Shown in pieces: positions 9,009 through 18,452 of a stretch of DNA of 64,000 nt (position 1 is the first letter of the stretch; every line of letters begins with the position of its first letter). Origin of the DNA: Chryseobacterium panacisoli (GTDB lineage Bacteria > Bacteroidota > Bacteroidia > Flavobacteriales > Weeksellaceae); assembly GCF_008274625.1 (NCBI RefSeq), contig NZ_VTRU01000001.1:248001-312000 (forward strand), read 5' to 3'. A model generated the notes under the pieces. That model did no database searches. It was given only the letters and a program-made list of their open reading frames with translations, and had not been told where the DNA came from. Position numbers and translations under genes: made by a program.

Positions 9009-9821
9009 ATGAAGAAGCTCATCAACATTGTATTTGTGCTGGCTGCATTTATCCCATTATCAGCACAAAAAATTATTCATCAGGAAATTTTCAGTCCGAA
9101 AATGAATAAGAAGATCAAAACGGTTATCATTACACCCAATCTTCAGCCTAATATGAAGTATCCGTCTGTCTATATTCTTCATGGTTTCAGCGGTAATCCG
9201 GACAGAATCATTAAGCAGGATATTCCCGATTTGGTTAAAAAAGCTCAGGAATACAAAATAATCTATGTGCTTCCGGATGGCAATTACGGTTCGTGGTACG
9301 TAGATAGTCCTATTGTAAAAGAGTCACAATATCAGACTTTTATTGGAAAAGAGTTGGTGGAATTTATTGATAAAAATTATCCGGTGAAAGCTGATAAAAA
9401 ATTCCGGGGAATTATGGGATGGAGTATGGGAGGCTACGGAGCAACTAATATCGGAGTTACGTATAATAAGACATTTGGTATCGTAGGAAGTTCATGTGGA
9501 GCGTTAGATTTCAATTCGTTTGGAGAAGGATACCAAAAATATATGGTGAATAAAGTTCTTGGACCACTGGAATCTATTAATCCCAATTTCCTTACTGACA
9601 GCAAAATAAAACTGATGGCCGGAGCAGAACAGCAATATATTTTCGATTGCGGAACGGAAGATACCCAGATGATCAATATGAACCGGAATTTTCATAAAAA
9701 GCTGACTGAAATGAAAATCCAGCATCTTTACACAGAATCTTTAGGTGGACACGTTCCTGAATACTGGAGCAGATCATTGTCTGAACAATTATCTTTATTT
9801 GACAGGTTTTTTAAACAGTAA
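9009..9821 (+). CDS. secreted esterase (Esterase D/PHB-depolymerase-like)
   Basis: Alpha/beta hydrolase of the putative-esterase family (PF00756 type: esterase D, antigen 85), 270 residues. Residues 1-20 are a signal peptide ending LSAQ. The sequence shows PSVYILHGFSG (oxyanion strand), the nucleophile elbow GWSMGG with Ser139, DCGTEDTQ (probable acid region) and SLGGHVPEYW (catalytic His). It probably acts in the periplasm on ester substrates. It stands alone and is followed by a nested palindromic repeat instead of a simple terminator. Confidence 0.87.
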   Translation: MKKLINIVFVLAAFIPLSAQKIIHQEIFSPKMNKKIKTVIITPNLQPNMKYPSVYILHGFSGNPDRIIKQDIPDLVKKAQEYKIIYVLPDGNYGSWYVDSPIVKESQYQTFIGKELVEFIDKNYPVKADKKFRGIMGWSMGGYGATNIGVTYNKTFGIVGSSCGALDFNSFGEGYQKYMVNKVLGPLESINPNFLTDSKIKLMAGAEQQYIFDCGTEDTQMINMNRNFHKKLTEMKIQHLYTESLGGHVPEYWSRSLSEQLSLFDRFFKQ

Positions 9822-9834
9822 AATTATAAGCTTT

Positions 9835-9992
9835 TAAGTTTTGGCTAAAGCCAAAGGATTTATATTTTTATTTGTTAAAACGGGCTAAAGCCCGTTCCTT
9901 TTGAATATTGATTAGTTTTTCTATCAATAGAAGCGGGCTTTAGCCCGCTTGCTTTTTATTGTTAATGTAATATTGGCTTTAGCCAAAACTTA
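9835..9992. repeat. nested palindromic (REP/BIME-like) element
   Basis: Four copies of a GGCTAAAGCC core arranged A-B-B'-A'. The outer pair (9836-9854 and 9973-9991) are perfect 19-base inverted copies. Each is also a short palindrome. The inner pair (9879-9896 and 9931-9950) carry CGGGCT/AGCCCG arms. The whole could fold as a cruciform or long RNA hairpin. It lies between the end of the esterase gene (+) and the terminator of the hydroxylase gene (-). Confidence 0.85.
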
Positions 9993-10030
9993 TAGAAAAT
10001 CAAGTAATTTTGAAAATATAAGACAAACAA

Positions 10031-10063
10031 AAATCCTTTTTGAGCTATGCCCAAAAAGGATTT
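10031..10063 (-). terminator. terminator of the hydroxylase gene
   Basis: 12-bp stem (10031-10042 with 10052-10063), 9-base loop; on the minus strand it is followed by TTTGTTTGT. It lies about 40 bases beyond the minus-strand stop codon at 10104. Confidence 0.85.
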
Positions 10064-10103
10064 CGATTGATTGAATGTTCAAAAATGCTAACCAAGCATT
10101 CTA

Positions 10104-11201
10104 TTAAAAATGTTGAAAGTTTTTACCCAAATGTTCCTCTATCACAAAGAACGGGTCTTCCGTAAGGGTGTGAGCTCTCATATCAATAAGGCTCACTTTA
10201 CTCATCATACGAAGCATGATTCTTCTCTCGCACGGATGTTCTATTCCGTCAATATTTCTTACTCCTGCCCGGAAAGCAGATCTTCCGTGAGCACATAAAT
10301 GATTATTAACCAGAATAACATCTCCTGCCTGAGGAGTAAATCCTGAATAAATCAAATGTCTGGCTTCCTCCCAGAATTCATGCAGCGTACTTTGAGCTTC
10401 CTCAGATTGTCTTATGCTGGAATTGAAAAGCTGTTCTGCAGCATCAAACCTCATAAAAGGAAGACTTAAATTCCCATATAATACAGAGTCTAATGTTTCT
10501 TCCTCAGTATCTCCTGTTTCCAGATTGGCATCCTTTGGAATTTTGTAAATACGTTCAAAAAGAGGTCTGTAATTTTCACCAATAGACTCATGAGAGCGGA
10601 TCGAGTAAAGAGTAGAAGGAACCTGCTCTTCATTCCTTACATACATAAAGCTTAAATAATCAGCCTGATGTTTCAGGAAGGCATCTTCGGTATGTACATA
10701 CAAATCTGTTGAAGATCCCGATCCTGTCTGTGTTTCTTTCATTTTTTCGTCAGGAATGATGGCATGGATCAATCCGCCTCCTTTACGCTGTGAATAATAT
10801 TGTACAGGCTTTGATGGAAGTGCCCCATGAATAAGCGCACACGCAAAACCATATAAATTAAATTTTGAATAATCTGCCGACTGCCAATTGGAAGGCGTAG
10901 AACCTATATTCTCCTGATCTATATCCATTAATCCGGTAAAGATCAGGGCACCATACTGATTTTTTGAAAAGTCACTTGCAAAATCAGCCGCTATATTTAA
11001 AATTCTCTCCGGTAAGAAATAAGACGCCAGCTGATGTACATGCTTAATAAAATCACGGTTTTCATAAGTGTCATACTTTTTCTGAAGATGTAATGCCGCA
11101 TCTTTTATCATTCTTCTCTCCTGTGAGGTGACCTCTATGACCGTAGGAAGCAGTTTTACCACTGTTGAACAGTCTTTATCTAAAATTTCTGTAGAATTCA
11201 T
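10104..11201 (-). CDS. Fe(II)/2-oxoglutarate amino-acid hydroxylase (clavaminate synthase-like)
   Basis: Non-heme iron dioxygenase of the TauD/clavaminate-synthase superfamily, 365 residues. The iron facial triad is visible as H170-T-E172 and the distal His in NNHLCAHGR (His305). HxE, not HxD, is typical of the VioC/lysine-hydroxylase group that hydroxylates free basic amino acids; lysine 4-hydroxylases of this kind are known from Flavobacterium and Chitinophaga. It is divergent from a PLP decarboxylase at the head of a siderophore operon, so the likely role is lysine -> 4-hydroxylysine, which decarboxylation would turn into 3-hydroxycadaverine. Substrate and position are inferred, not shown. 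Confidence 0.82.
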   Translation of the reverse strand: MNSTEILDKDCSTVVKLLPTVIEVTSQERRMIKDAALHLQKKYDTYENRDFIKHVHQLASYFLPERILNIAADFASDFSKNQYGALIFTGLMDIDQENIGSTPSNWQSADYSKFNLYGFACALIHGALPSKPVQYYSQRKGGGLIHAIIPDEKMKETQTGSGSSTDLYVHTEDAFLKHQADYLSFMYVRNEEQVPSTLYSIRSHESIGENYRPLFERIYKIPKDANLETGDTEEETLDSVLYGNLSLPFMRFDAAEQLFNSSIRQSEEAQSTLHEFWEEARHLIYSGFTPQAGDVILVNNHLCAHGRSAFRAGVRNIDGIEHPCERRIMLRMMSKVSLIDMRAHTLTEDPFFVIEEHLGKNFQHF

Positions 11202-11211
11202 TAAAAAAAAA

Positions 11212-11241
11212 TTTGGTGTTAACTAATAATTTTTATATTTG
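11212..11241 (+). promoter_or_regulatory. promoter of the siderophore operon
   Basis: On the plus strand: TTTG (11212-11215), 18-base spacer, TATATTTG (11234-11241). This gives an untranslated leader of about 170 bases before the decarboxylase start at 11418. The candidate Fur box begins right after it. Confidence 0.6.
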
Positions 11242-11258
11242 TTTTTAATTATTCTAAA
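11242..11258. promoter_or_regulatory. candidate Fur box
   Basis: TTTTTAATTATTCTAAA, an imperfect 8-1-8 inverted repeat of the form TTTAGAAT-n-ATTCTAAA (two mismatches in the left arm). It would cover the start of the plus-strand transcript and the early transcribed part of the minus-strand one. Iron control is expected for this locus; assignment to Fur is inference. Confidence 0.45.
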
Positions 11259-11273
11259 TAACAATAACCGAGT

Positions 11274-11304
11274 CAAATTTATGAATAATTACTCAATCAC
11301 CAAA
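11274..11304 (-). promoter_or_regulatory. promoter of the hydroxylase gene
   Basis: On the minus strand: TTTG (11304-11301), exact 19-base spacer, TAAATTTG (11281-11274), a full match to the Bacteroidota consensus. Confidence 0.7.
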
Positions 11305-11417
11305 TAAAATCTAAAAAAAATGTAAAAATTAAAAACCTGACTATCAGATATATATAATCGTATATCAAAAAAACCACAACAACTCACAGATTTAAAAAAT
11401 CACATTACAAAACTTTT

Positions 11418-12944
11418 ATGAACAACAATTTAATTTCCCTAGAAGAGCAAGCAAGCACTACTTCACCTCACATTTCGGGGAATTTTGGGAATATTTTTCA
11501 TCCAGACAATTATGATCATTATCGTAATGCAGTCAATAGTACTTTAAACCTGGTTCAGGAATTTCTTTACAGAAACAACAAACCTTTCAGTGGTATAGAA
11601 GCCAAAACAATGAAAGGAATGGTACAACAGATCGACCTTAATCAAAAACTCACCAATTATAATGAACTTCTTGCGGAAGTAGATGAAATCTATGTAAAAC
11701 ACGCTACAGCTTTCCATCTTCCTCAATATGTAGCTCACCTTAACTGTCCTGTAGTAATCCCGGCATTGGCAGGAGAAATTCTTGTAAGTGCTATCAATTC
11801 TTCACAGGATACTTATGATCAGAGTGCAGGAGGAACTTTTATGGAAAGAAAACTGATCGACTGGACTGCGGGTCAGATAGGATATAATACCAATGAAAGC
11901 GATGGTGTTTTCACAGCAGGGGGCTCACAGAGCAATTTAATGGGATTGGTCATGATGCGTGACTGTTTTTCTCAGAAAAGATATAATCATAATATTAAAA
12001 TGGATGGCCTGCCGGCAGAGGCAAGCCGTTTCAGAATATTTGTTTCAGATAAATCTCACTTCAGCAACCTTAAAAATGCTTCCATTATGGGATTGGGTGA
12101 GAAAAGTATAATCAAAGTTCCTACCGATGAAAGATTCCGTATGGATATTTCTCTTCTGAAAAAATACATTAAAAGAGAAGAACAGTTAGGAAATATTCCT
12201 ATTGGTATTGTTGCCACAGCAGGAACTACAGACTTTGGAAACATTGATCCATTGGAAGATATCGCCAATATTGCAGAGCATTATAACATCTGGATGCATG
12301 TGGACGCAGCTTATGGATGTGCTTTATTACTGAGTGACAAATACCGTGATCTGATCAATGGTATTGAAAGAGCAGACTCTGTAACGATTGATTACCATAA
12401 ATCATTCTTCCAGCCTATCAGCAGCAGTGCTTTCATTGTTAAAAACAAAAAAGAACTCCTGATTCTTAAACATCACGCCGATTATCTGAATCCGAAAGAA
12501 ATGGATGAAGAAGAAATTCCGGCACAGATCAATAAATCCATTACACAGAGCACCCGAAGATTTGATGCTTTAAAACTTTGGTTTACCATAAGAATGATGG
12601 GAAGAGAGCAATTGGCAGAATATACTGATACTGTTATTGATCTTACCAAAGATGCTGCCGCAATGATTACGGAAGATGCAGATTTTGAACTTCTTTCAGA
12701 TTCTGACTTGAGTGTTCTTGTTTTCAGATATGTAAATCCGGAAATCAGTGATCTGAATGCTTTAAATCAATACATCAAGATGAAATTGTTCTATAGCGGA
12801 GAAATCCTTGTAGCCAGCACAAAGGTTGATGGAAATTTCTATTTGAAATTTACCTTCCTGAACCCGATTACCACCACTGAAGATATTCATCAAATTCTTA
12901 CCACAATCAAAAGACATGGAGAAGACTTTAATTCAGAAAAATAA
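11418..12944 (+). CDS. PLP-dependent decarboxylase of lysine/hydroxylysine type
   Basis: Group II amino-acid decarboxylase, 508 residues. The PLP signature is DYHKSFF with Lys328 as the Schiff-base lysine; GIVATAGTTDFGNIDP and WMHVDAAYG (Asp that pairs with the pyridine nitrogen) are upstream of it. The family covers 2,4-diaminobutyrate, tyrosine, glutamate and lysine decarboxylases; DesA-type lysine decarboxylases start hydroxamate siderophore pathways. Here it is followed by an N-hydroxylase and NIS synthetases, so it should form cadaverine or, with the divergent hydroxylase, hydroxycadaverine. First gene of the operon; overlaps the next by 29 bases. Confidence 0.87.
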   Translation: MNNNLISLEEQASTTSPHISGNFGNIFHPDNYDHYRNAVNSTLNLVQEFLYRNNKPFSGIEAKTMKGMVQQIDLNQKLTNYNELLAEVDEIYVKHATAFHLPQYVAHLNCPVVIPALAGEILVSAINSSQDTYDQSAGGTFMERKLIDWTAGQIGYNTNESDGVFTAGGSQSNLMGLVMMRDCFSQKRYNHNIKMDGLPAEASRFRIFVSDKSHFSNLKNASIMGLGEKSIIKVPTDERFRMDISLLKKYIKREEQLGNIPIGIVATAGTTDFGNIDPLEDIANIAEHYNIWMHVDAAYGCALLLSDKYRDLINGIERADSVTIDYHKSFFQPISSSAFIVKNKKELLILKHHADYLNPKEMDEEEIPAQINKSITQSTRRFDALKLWFTIRMMGREQLAEYTDTVIDLTKDAAAMITEDADFELLSDSDLSVLVFRYVNPEISDLNALNQYIKMKLFYSGEILVASTKVDGNFYLKFTFLNPITTTEDIHQILTTIKRHGEDFNSEK

Positions 12945-15324
12945 AACAGCAGAAAAAGCCAGGGAAATTACCTTCAGAATTATGCTGAACGGAATGCTGA
13001 GAGAACTGGGAAACGGAAAATTCTATCTTGGAGTTCCAAAATATGATCTTCTTACCGCAAAAGCTCTCCAGAACAGTAATTATCCGCTGTATATGAGGTT
13101 TGAAATGAAGAAAAGCGGGTTGTTCCTGTTCGCTCCGGTTTCTTATCGTTCGGAAACTCTTTTTCATGAATACGAACCTGTTTTATGGGCTGTAGACCAC
13201 CAAAATCAAGAGATTTTTGAGGTTAATGATGAAAAACTGACTGAACTGGTTTATAAAGAATTTTCTGAAACCATCAGTGAAACAGGATTTCAACAATTTG
13301 CAGAAAGAATTCAGAGCAGCCTGAGAAATCTGGAACTGACAACTGAAGCATGTCTTCAGGACGATCAGCTTTTAACCTATTCTTTTCTGGAATCTGAACA
13401 GTTGCTTCCGGCAGGACACAATCTGCATCCTTTCACCAAATCAAGAATGGGATTTTCTGAGGAAGAACAGTTTTTATACGGTCCCGAATTCGGTAAAGGA
13501 TTCCAGCTGGATTATTTCCTGATTCACAAAGACTGCATTACAGAAAAGTCGCTTCCGGGTATTTCAGCAAAAGAAATATTTGAAAAGTGGACTTCTATTC
13601 CGGAGAGCTACGATTTTGAAAACACAAATGATTTCTATATTGTTCCATGTCATCCATGGGAAGCACAGTATCTTTTGTCAACAGAAGAATATCCTGAAAT
13701 GCTTGGATCCGGAAAAATTATTCATATCGGACCATTGGGAGAAGATTTTTATGCTACATCATCTATAAGAACAGTGTATAACCCTGATTTCAGCTGGATG
13801 CTAAAGTTCTCTTTGCATGTTTTGATGACAGGTTCTGTAAGAACAAACAGTTTAAAAGATCTCAACAGAGGATATGCTTCAGCAATTTGGTGGCAGCATG
13901 AAAAAGCTTCATTTGAAGTAAACTTTCCGGATTTTAAATTATTATTGGAACCATCCACTTTAAGCGTTCATTACGAAGGAAAAAATATGGATAGTCTGAA
14001 TATTCTGCTTCGTGAAAATCCTTTTTCAAATGAAGATAAAGTCATTTTACTGGCAAGACTTTGCCAGGATGAATCTACAGATGGTTTCAATTTTACAGCA
14101 CATTTCTTTAAAAATGTAGCCAATCAGCTGGGTATAGATGCCGAAAAAGCAGCTATTATCTGGTTTGAAAAATATGTGAATCTCCTGCTTTCACCTTTAA
14201 ACAGATTGTACAATCAATTAGGGATGGCACCGGAAGTACATCAGCAGAATTTGCTTGTTAAGCTTGATCATCAGCTTTTACCACAATCTATCTATGTAAG
14301 AGACGGGCAAGGTTATCTGATTAAAGAAAGTTTCAAAGAAAAATATCAAAACCTGATTAAAGATTATCCTGAAGTTGAAGATCTTTTCATCAGGGATGAA
14401 CGCCTTCTTGATATTGTTTCTCATCATCTTCTGGTAAGTAACCTGAGTGCACTGATCTCTTCAATAGGTAAAACAGGATTGGCTACAGAAAGAAAACTGA
14501 TTCATATTCTGTACAGAGAATTTGAAAGCTTACATGAATCTGAACCATCATCGTTGACAGATTATGCGTTAAATCAAAGATATTGGGCAGTAAAATCAAA
14601 CCTTCAGTCGGCTGTGTCTGATGTAGACGGCGGCGTGAATGCTGCGTCTATTTCTTATGCTAAAGTTCCGAACCTTCTTCACAAACATTTCTTCTCAGAT
14701 CAGCTGATTCATCCACAAGGAAAGGAAGTTTTCTTTAAAAGGTATTTCCAGAAAGAAGATGTCACCATAAGTATGCGTCCCATAGATCTTGAAAATGACC
14801 TTGAAATGCTTCATGAATGGTTCAATCGTGAACATGCCGTAAAAATATGGCAGATGAACTGGCCTATTGATGAATTGGAAACTTACTACAGGCTGATGCT
14901 TCCAAGTGATGAAGCCCACAGTTATATCATTGCAGGTAATGATGAGCCTTCCTGTAATATAGAGGTGTATTGGGCAAGTAGAGATATCGTAGGTGATTAT
15001 TATGATGTATTGCCTACAGATTATGGAACACACCAGTTTATTGCACCTACTGACCCTAAGAAGAAATTTGTATCTCCATCTACACAATCTATGGTTGACT
15101 ATGTTTTTGCACAGCCACAGGTAGGTAAAATGGTAGGGGAAGGGTCTGTAGACTCACTTGCTTCTATGATGAATAAAGCCCACGTAGGCTTCAAAGTAGA
15201 AAAAGTAATTGAAATGCCTCATAAAAAAGCCAATCTGAACTTCTGTTACAGAGAATGGTACTGGGAAAAATTCCCACAAAATAAAGAGGTACAAATCACC
15301 ACAAACATCACAAAAAATGACTAA
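12916..15324 (+). CDS. NIS synthetase fused to siderophore acyltransferase
   Basis: Two-domain siderophore enzyme of 802 residues. Residues 1 to about 600 are an IucA/IucC-type (NRPS-independent) synthetase with GHNLHPFTKSRMGF at 167-180, CHPWEAQY, SSIRT, and KFSLHVLMTGSVRT. Such domains adenylate a carboxylate (often citrate) and form an amide with an amine. Residues from about 615 (SMRPIDLENDLEMLHEWFN) to 802 are an AlcB/IucB-type GNAT acyltransferase, which would acylate the hydroxylamine. These are usually separate proteins. The start lies inside the upstream decarboxylase gene (29-base overlap), implying translational coupling; an ATG at residue 23 is an alternative. Confidence 0.88.
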   Translation: MEKTLIQKNKTAEKAREITFRIMLNGMLRELGNGKFYLGVPKYDLLTAKALQNSNYPLYMRFEMKKSGLFLFAPVSYRSETLFHEYEPVLWAVDHQNQEIFEVNDEKLTELVYKEFSETISETGFQQFAERIQSSLRNLELTTEACLQDDQLLTYSFLESEQLLPAGHNLHPFTKSRMGFSEEEQFLYGPEFGKGFQLDYFLIHKDCITEKSLPGISAKEIFEKWTSIPESYDFENTNDFYIVPCHPWEAQYLLSTEEYPEMLGSGKIIHIGPLGEDFYATSSIRTVYNPDFSWMLKFSLHVLMTGSVRTNSLKDLNRGYASAIWWQHEKASFEVNFPDFKLLLEPSTLSVHYEGKNMDSLNILLRENPFSNEDKVILLARLCQDESTDGFNFTAHFFKNVANQLGIDAEKAAIIWFEKYVNLLLSPLNRLYNQLGMAPEVHQQNLLVKLDHQLLPQSIYVRDGQGYLIKESFKEKYQNLIKDYPEVEDLFIRDERLLDIVSHHLLVSNLSALISSIGKTGLATERKLIHILYREFESLHESEPSSLTDYALNQRYWAVKSNLQSAVSDVDGGVNAASISYAKVPNLLHKHFFSDQLIHPQGKEVFFKRYFQKEDVTISMRPIDLENDLEMLHEWFNREHAVKIWQMNWPIDELETYYRLMLPSDEAHSYIIAGNDEPSCNIEVYWASRDIVGDYYDVLPTDYGTHQFIAPTDPKKKFVSPSTQSMVDYVFAQPQVGKMVGEGSVDSLASMMNKAHVGFKVEKVIEMPHKKANLNFCYREWYWEKFPQNKEVQITTNITKND

Positions 15325-16633
15325 CGAAGCCGTATACAATGTAATAGGCATAGGTATAGGCCCTTTTAATCTGGGACTTGCCGCATTATCCAATCCGATT
15401 TCGGAACTGAAGACGCTTTTCCTGGACCAGAGAGATGGTTTCGACTGGCACCCGGGACTGATGATTGACCATGTAACCCTGCAGACTCCATTTCTATGTG
15501 ACTGCGTATCCATGGCAGATCCAACCAATCCCTTGAGTCTTTTGAATTATTTAAAGGAAACCGGAAGATTGTACAAATTCTTTATCCGTGAAAGTTTCTT
15601 TATCCCAAGAAAAGAATACAACCGTTACTGCCAATGGGTAATTGAACAGCTTCCACAGTGTCGTTTTTCAACACAAGTAGTTGATATTACTTATGAAGAA
15701 GGTTTATACCGCGTGGAAACAGTTCACACAAAAACAAAAGAAACAGCTGTTTTCAAAACGGAAAGATTGATTTTGGGAACAGGAACACAGCCTCATATTC
15801 CTTCTTTTATTCCGAAAGATGATTCACGAATCATTCATACAAGTTCTTATCTGTATAGAAAAGAGGAACTTTTATCTCAAGGAAAGAAAATTGCCATTAT
15901 CGGGTCTGGTCAGAGTGCTGCAGAGGTATTTTATGACCTTCTTCAGAGCAGAAATGAAAAAACACAGTTGGGCTGGTATTCCCGTCCGGACAGGTTTTTC
16001 CCTATGGAATATTCTAAATTAACATTGGAGCTTACGTCTCCCGATTATGTTGAATATTTTTATAACAGAAGTGAATCTGCAAGAAAAACTATTTTGAGCA
16101 AACAGCAAGCTCAGTTTAAAGGAATCAATTACGATCTGATCAATGATATCTATGATTTTATTTACGATCTGAATATCGACAATGCTGATCCTAATCTTAA
16201 AATTATTCCAAACAGCCAGTTGAATAGAGTAGACAACAGCAGCCCGGATTTCATCAATCTTGAATTTACACAACTGGAACAGGAAGTGCCTTATGATCAG
16301 GAAGCTGATTATCTGATTCTTGGAACCGGATACCGTTATCATGAGCCTGTATTCTTAAAGAATATCCAATCCAGAATTAAAAGAGATTCAAGCGGATTAT
16401 TTGATGTCAACAGGAATTATTCAATAGATCATAACGAAGGCGAAATCTATGTGCTTCACGCTGAAGTCCACACACACAGCTATATTTCTACCGATCTGGG
16501 AATGGCTGCTTACCGTAATTCCTACATCATCAATGATATTCTGGGAAGAGAACATTATAAAATTGAAAAGAAAATTGCTTTCCAGGACTTTGATGTGGAA
16601 AAATATGCTGATTTACCAACTGCCAAAATTTAA
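15317..16633 (+). CDS. flavin-dependent amine N-hydroxylase (IucD/DesB-like)
   Basis: N-hydroxylating monooxygenase of the lysine N6/ornithine N5/diamine family, 438 residues. N-terminal FAD site GIGIGPFNLGLAAL (with the Pro typical of this family), substrate region HPGLMIDHVTLQTPFLCD, and NADPH site IIGSGQSAAEVF near residue 195. It converts a terminal amine to the hydroxylamine that becomes a hydroxamate. With a decarboxylase upstream, cadaverine or hydroxycadaverine is the likelier substrate than lysine. It overlaps the upstream gene by 8 bases and the next starts 7 bases later. Confidence 0.92.
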   Translation: MTNEAVYNVIGIGIGPFNLGLAALSNPISELKTLFLDQRDGFDWHPGLMIDHVTLQTPFLCDCVSMADPTNPLSLLNYLKETGRLYKFFIRESFFIPRKEYNRYCQWVIEQLPQCRFSTQVVDITYEEGLYRVETVHTKTKETAVFKTERLILGTGTQPHIPSFIPKDDSRIIHTSSYLYRKEELLSQGKKIAIIGSGQSAAEVFYDLLQSRNEKTQLGWYSRPDRFFPMEYSKLTLELTSPDYVEYFYNRSESARKTILSKQQAQFKGINYDLINDIYDFIYDLNIDNADPNLKIIPNSQLNRVDNSSPDFINLEFTQLEQEVPYDQEADYLILGTGYRYHEPVFLKNIQSRIKRDSSGLFDVNRNYSIDHNEGEIYVLHAEVHTHSYISTDLGMAAYRNSYIINDILGREHYKIEKKIAFQDFDVEKYADLPTAKI

Positions 16634-16640
16634 TTAAAAA

Positions 16641-18452
16641 ATGAACACCAACTTAAAAAATACAGTAAGCCAGGAAAACTGGAATCAGGCCAACAGAAAC
16701 CTAATGGCCAAAACCATCGCAGAACTGATGCATGAGGAGCTTCTAAAACCCGTGGCTGCTTTTGAAGATAAAGACGGATATACCGTTTTCAAACTTGAAA
16801 CGGGACTTGAAAATATTACCTACAGCTTCCGTGGACAGGAAAGAATGATGGATTACTGGCATATTGATAAAGAGAGCATTACAAAAACTGAAAACAATGA
16901 AGATCAATCTTCTGTGGATGTAGCCGCTTTCTTCCTGGAAATGCAGTCTGTATTCGACTTAGATCCTTATACCATTGCAAGATATACAGAAGAATTACTG
17001 CATACGCTGTATTGTGATGCTTTAATCTTATCCAAAGGAGTAATGTCTTCAAAAGATCTTGCAGATGCAGATTATCAGACCGTAGAGCATAATATGACCG
17101 GACATCCATGGGTAATTGTGAACAAAAGCCGGCTAGGTTTTTCTCCACGGGATCTGAAAACATTTGCTCCTGAAGCAGATGAAAATTTAAAAGTAATCTG
17201 GCTGGCTTCCCATACAAGCAGATCATCATTCCAGTCTTTGGAACATATCAACAGAGAAGAATTTTACCGTTCCGAAATAGGAGATCTTTTGTATAATGAT
17301 TTTCAGCAGCAGCTATTGAGCCAAGGGAAAATTGCTGAGGATTATCATTTTATCCCAGTACATCCATGGCAGTGGGAGCATAAGCTTCAGATTCATTTTG
17401 CCGGAGATATTGCTTCCGGACTTTTAATCCAATTGGGAGAGGGAAGTGATACCTACAGCCCACAGCAGAGTATCCGTACTTTGTTCAATGTAGATCATCC
17501 CAAGAAAAGATATCTGAAGACCGCTGTTTCTATTCTGAGTACAGGAAATATCAGAGGACTGTCTCCTAAACAGATGAAAATTGCGCCGGCCATTACAGAT
17601 TGGGTAAAGGGGTTAATAAAAGATGATGCATATCTCGAAAATAAAGAAACCATTTTCTTAGGAGAAGAAGCCGCAATTACTTATCTGCACCCACAATACG
17701 GAGCTATTGCCAGCGTACCTTATCAGTATAATGAATTCCTTGGAGCATTATGGAGAGAAAGTGCTGAAAATTATCTGAAAGAGGATGAGCAAATGGTAAC
17801 CATGGCGTCTTTACTTTATGTAGACGAAAGTGGAGTTCCATTAGTTCAGGCATTTGCAGAAAAAGCAGGTCTGAGTATCAAAGAATGGGTTGCAAGCTAT
17901 CTTGATGCTTATCTTACGCCTTTATTGCATATTTATTACACCCATTCATTATGTGTAACTCCTCATGGAGAAAACATTATGGTTGTTTTGAAAAACGGAG
18001 TTCCACAAAGAATTGTGATCAAAGATTTTGTGGACGATATTGTTTTAACAACAGAAGCAAGAGAAAAGCTTCCTGCGCATCTTGCAGGCGGTTTGATCCA
18101 GTCTTCCAATAAAGAAAATATCCCGTTGTTTATTTTATTAGGAGTTTTTGATGCCTTCTTCAGATATCTGTCAAATGCTCTGCATACATATTCTGATTTT
18201 AAAGAAGAAACATTCTGGGAACTGGTTCACCACTGTGTAGAAAACTATAAAGCTGAAAATACTCATCTTCAGGAGCGATATGAAAAATATGACCTGTACG
18301 TGCCAGCATTCAAAAGATTCTATATCAACAGTCTGCGTCTGAAAAATAATGGTTACAGCGAAAACAAGGCATTTGCCATTCCGAGAAAAGATGGAGCATT
18401 GCCGAATCCGCTGTATCAGATTGCCAATAAAAATTCAGTAGCAGCAGTATGA
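16641..18452 (+). CDS. NIS synthetase (IucA/IucC family)
   Basis: Second NRPS-independent siderophore synthetase, 603 residues, without an acyltransferase domain. Family motifs are GHPWVIVNKSRLGFS near 153-167, HPWQWEH, SIRTLFN, and the C-terminal HGENIMVVLKNG with RIVIKDFVDD of the FhuF-like part. It should couple the N-hydroxy-N-acyl diamine to citrate or to the intermediate made by the first synthetase. Two different NIS enzymes in one operon fit a two-armed citrate product. Its stop overlaps the start of the exporter gene. Confidence 0.92.
   Translation: MNTNLKNTVSQENWNQANRNLMAKTIAELMHEELLKPVAAFEDKDGYTVFKLETGLENITYSFRGQERMMDYWHIDKESITKTENNEDQSSVDVAAFFLEMQSVFDLDPYTIARYTEELLHTLYCDALILSKGVMSSKDLADADYQTVEHNMTGHPWVIVNKSRLGFSPRDLKTFAPEADENLKVIWLASHTSRSSFQSLEHINREEFYRSEIGDLLYNDFQQQLLSQGKIAEDYHFIPVHPWQWEHKLQIHFAGDIASGLLIQLGEGSDTYSPQQSIRTLFNVDHPKKRYLKTAVSILSTGNIRGLSPKQMKIAPAITDWVKGLIKDDAYLENKETIFLGEEAAITYLHPQYGAIASVPYQYNEFLGALWRESAENYLKEDEQMVTMASLLYVDESGVPLVQAFAEKAGLSIKEWVASYLDAYLTPLLHIYYTHSLCVTPHGENIMVVLKNGVPQRIVIKDFVDDIVLTTEAREKLPAHLAGGLIQSSNKENIPLFILLGVFDAFFRYLSNALHTYSDFKEETFWELVHHCVENYKAENTHLQERYEKYDLYVPAFKRFYINSLRLKNNGYSENKAFAIPRKDGALPNPLYQIANKNSVAAV

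Noticed and set aside
10104..11201. Taurine dioxygenase assignment for the TauD-like gene
   Set aside because: Its HxE motif and siderophore context fit the clavaminate-synthase/amino-acid-hydroxylase group better than sulfonate use.
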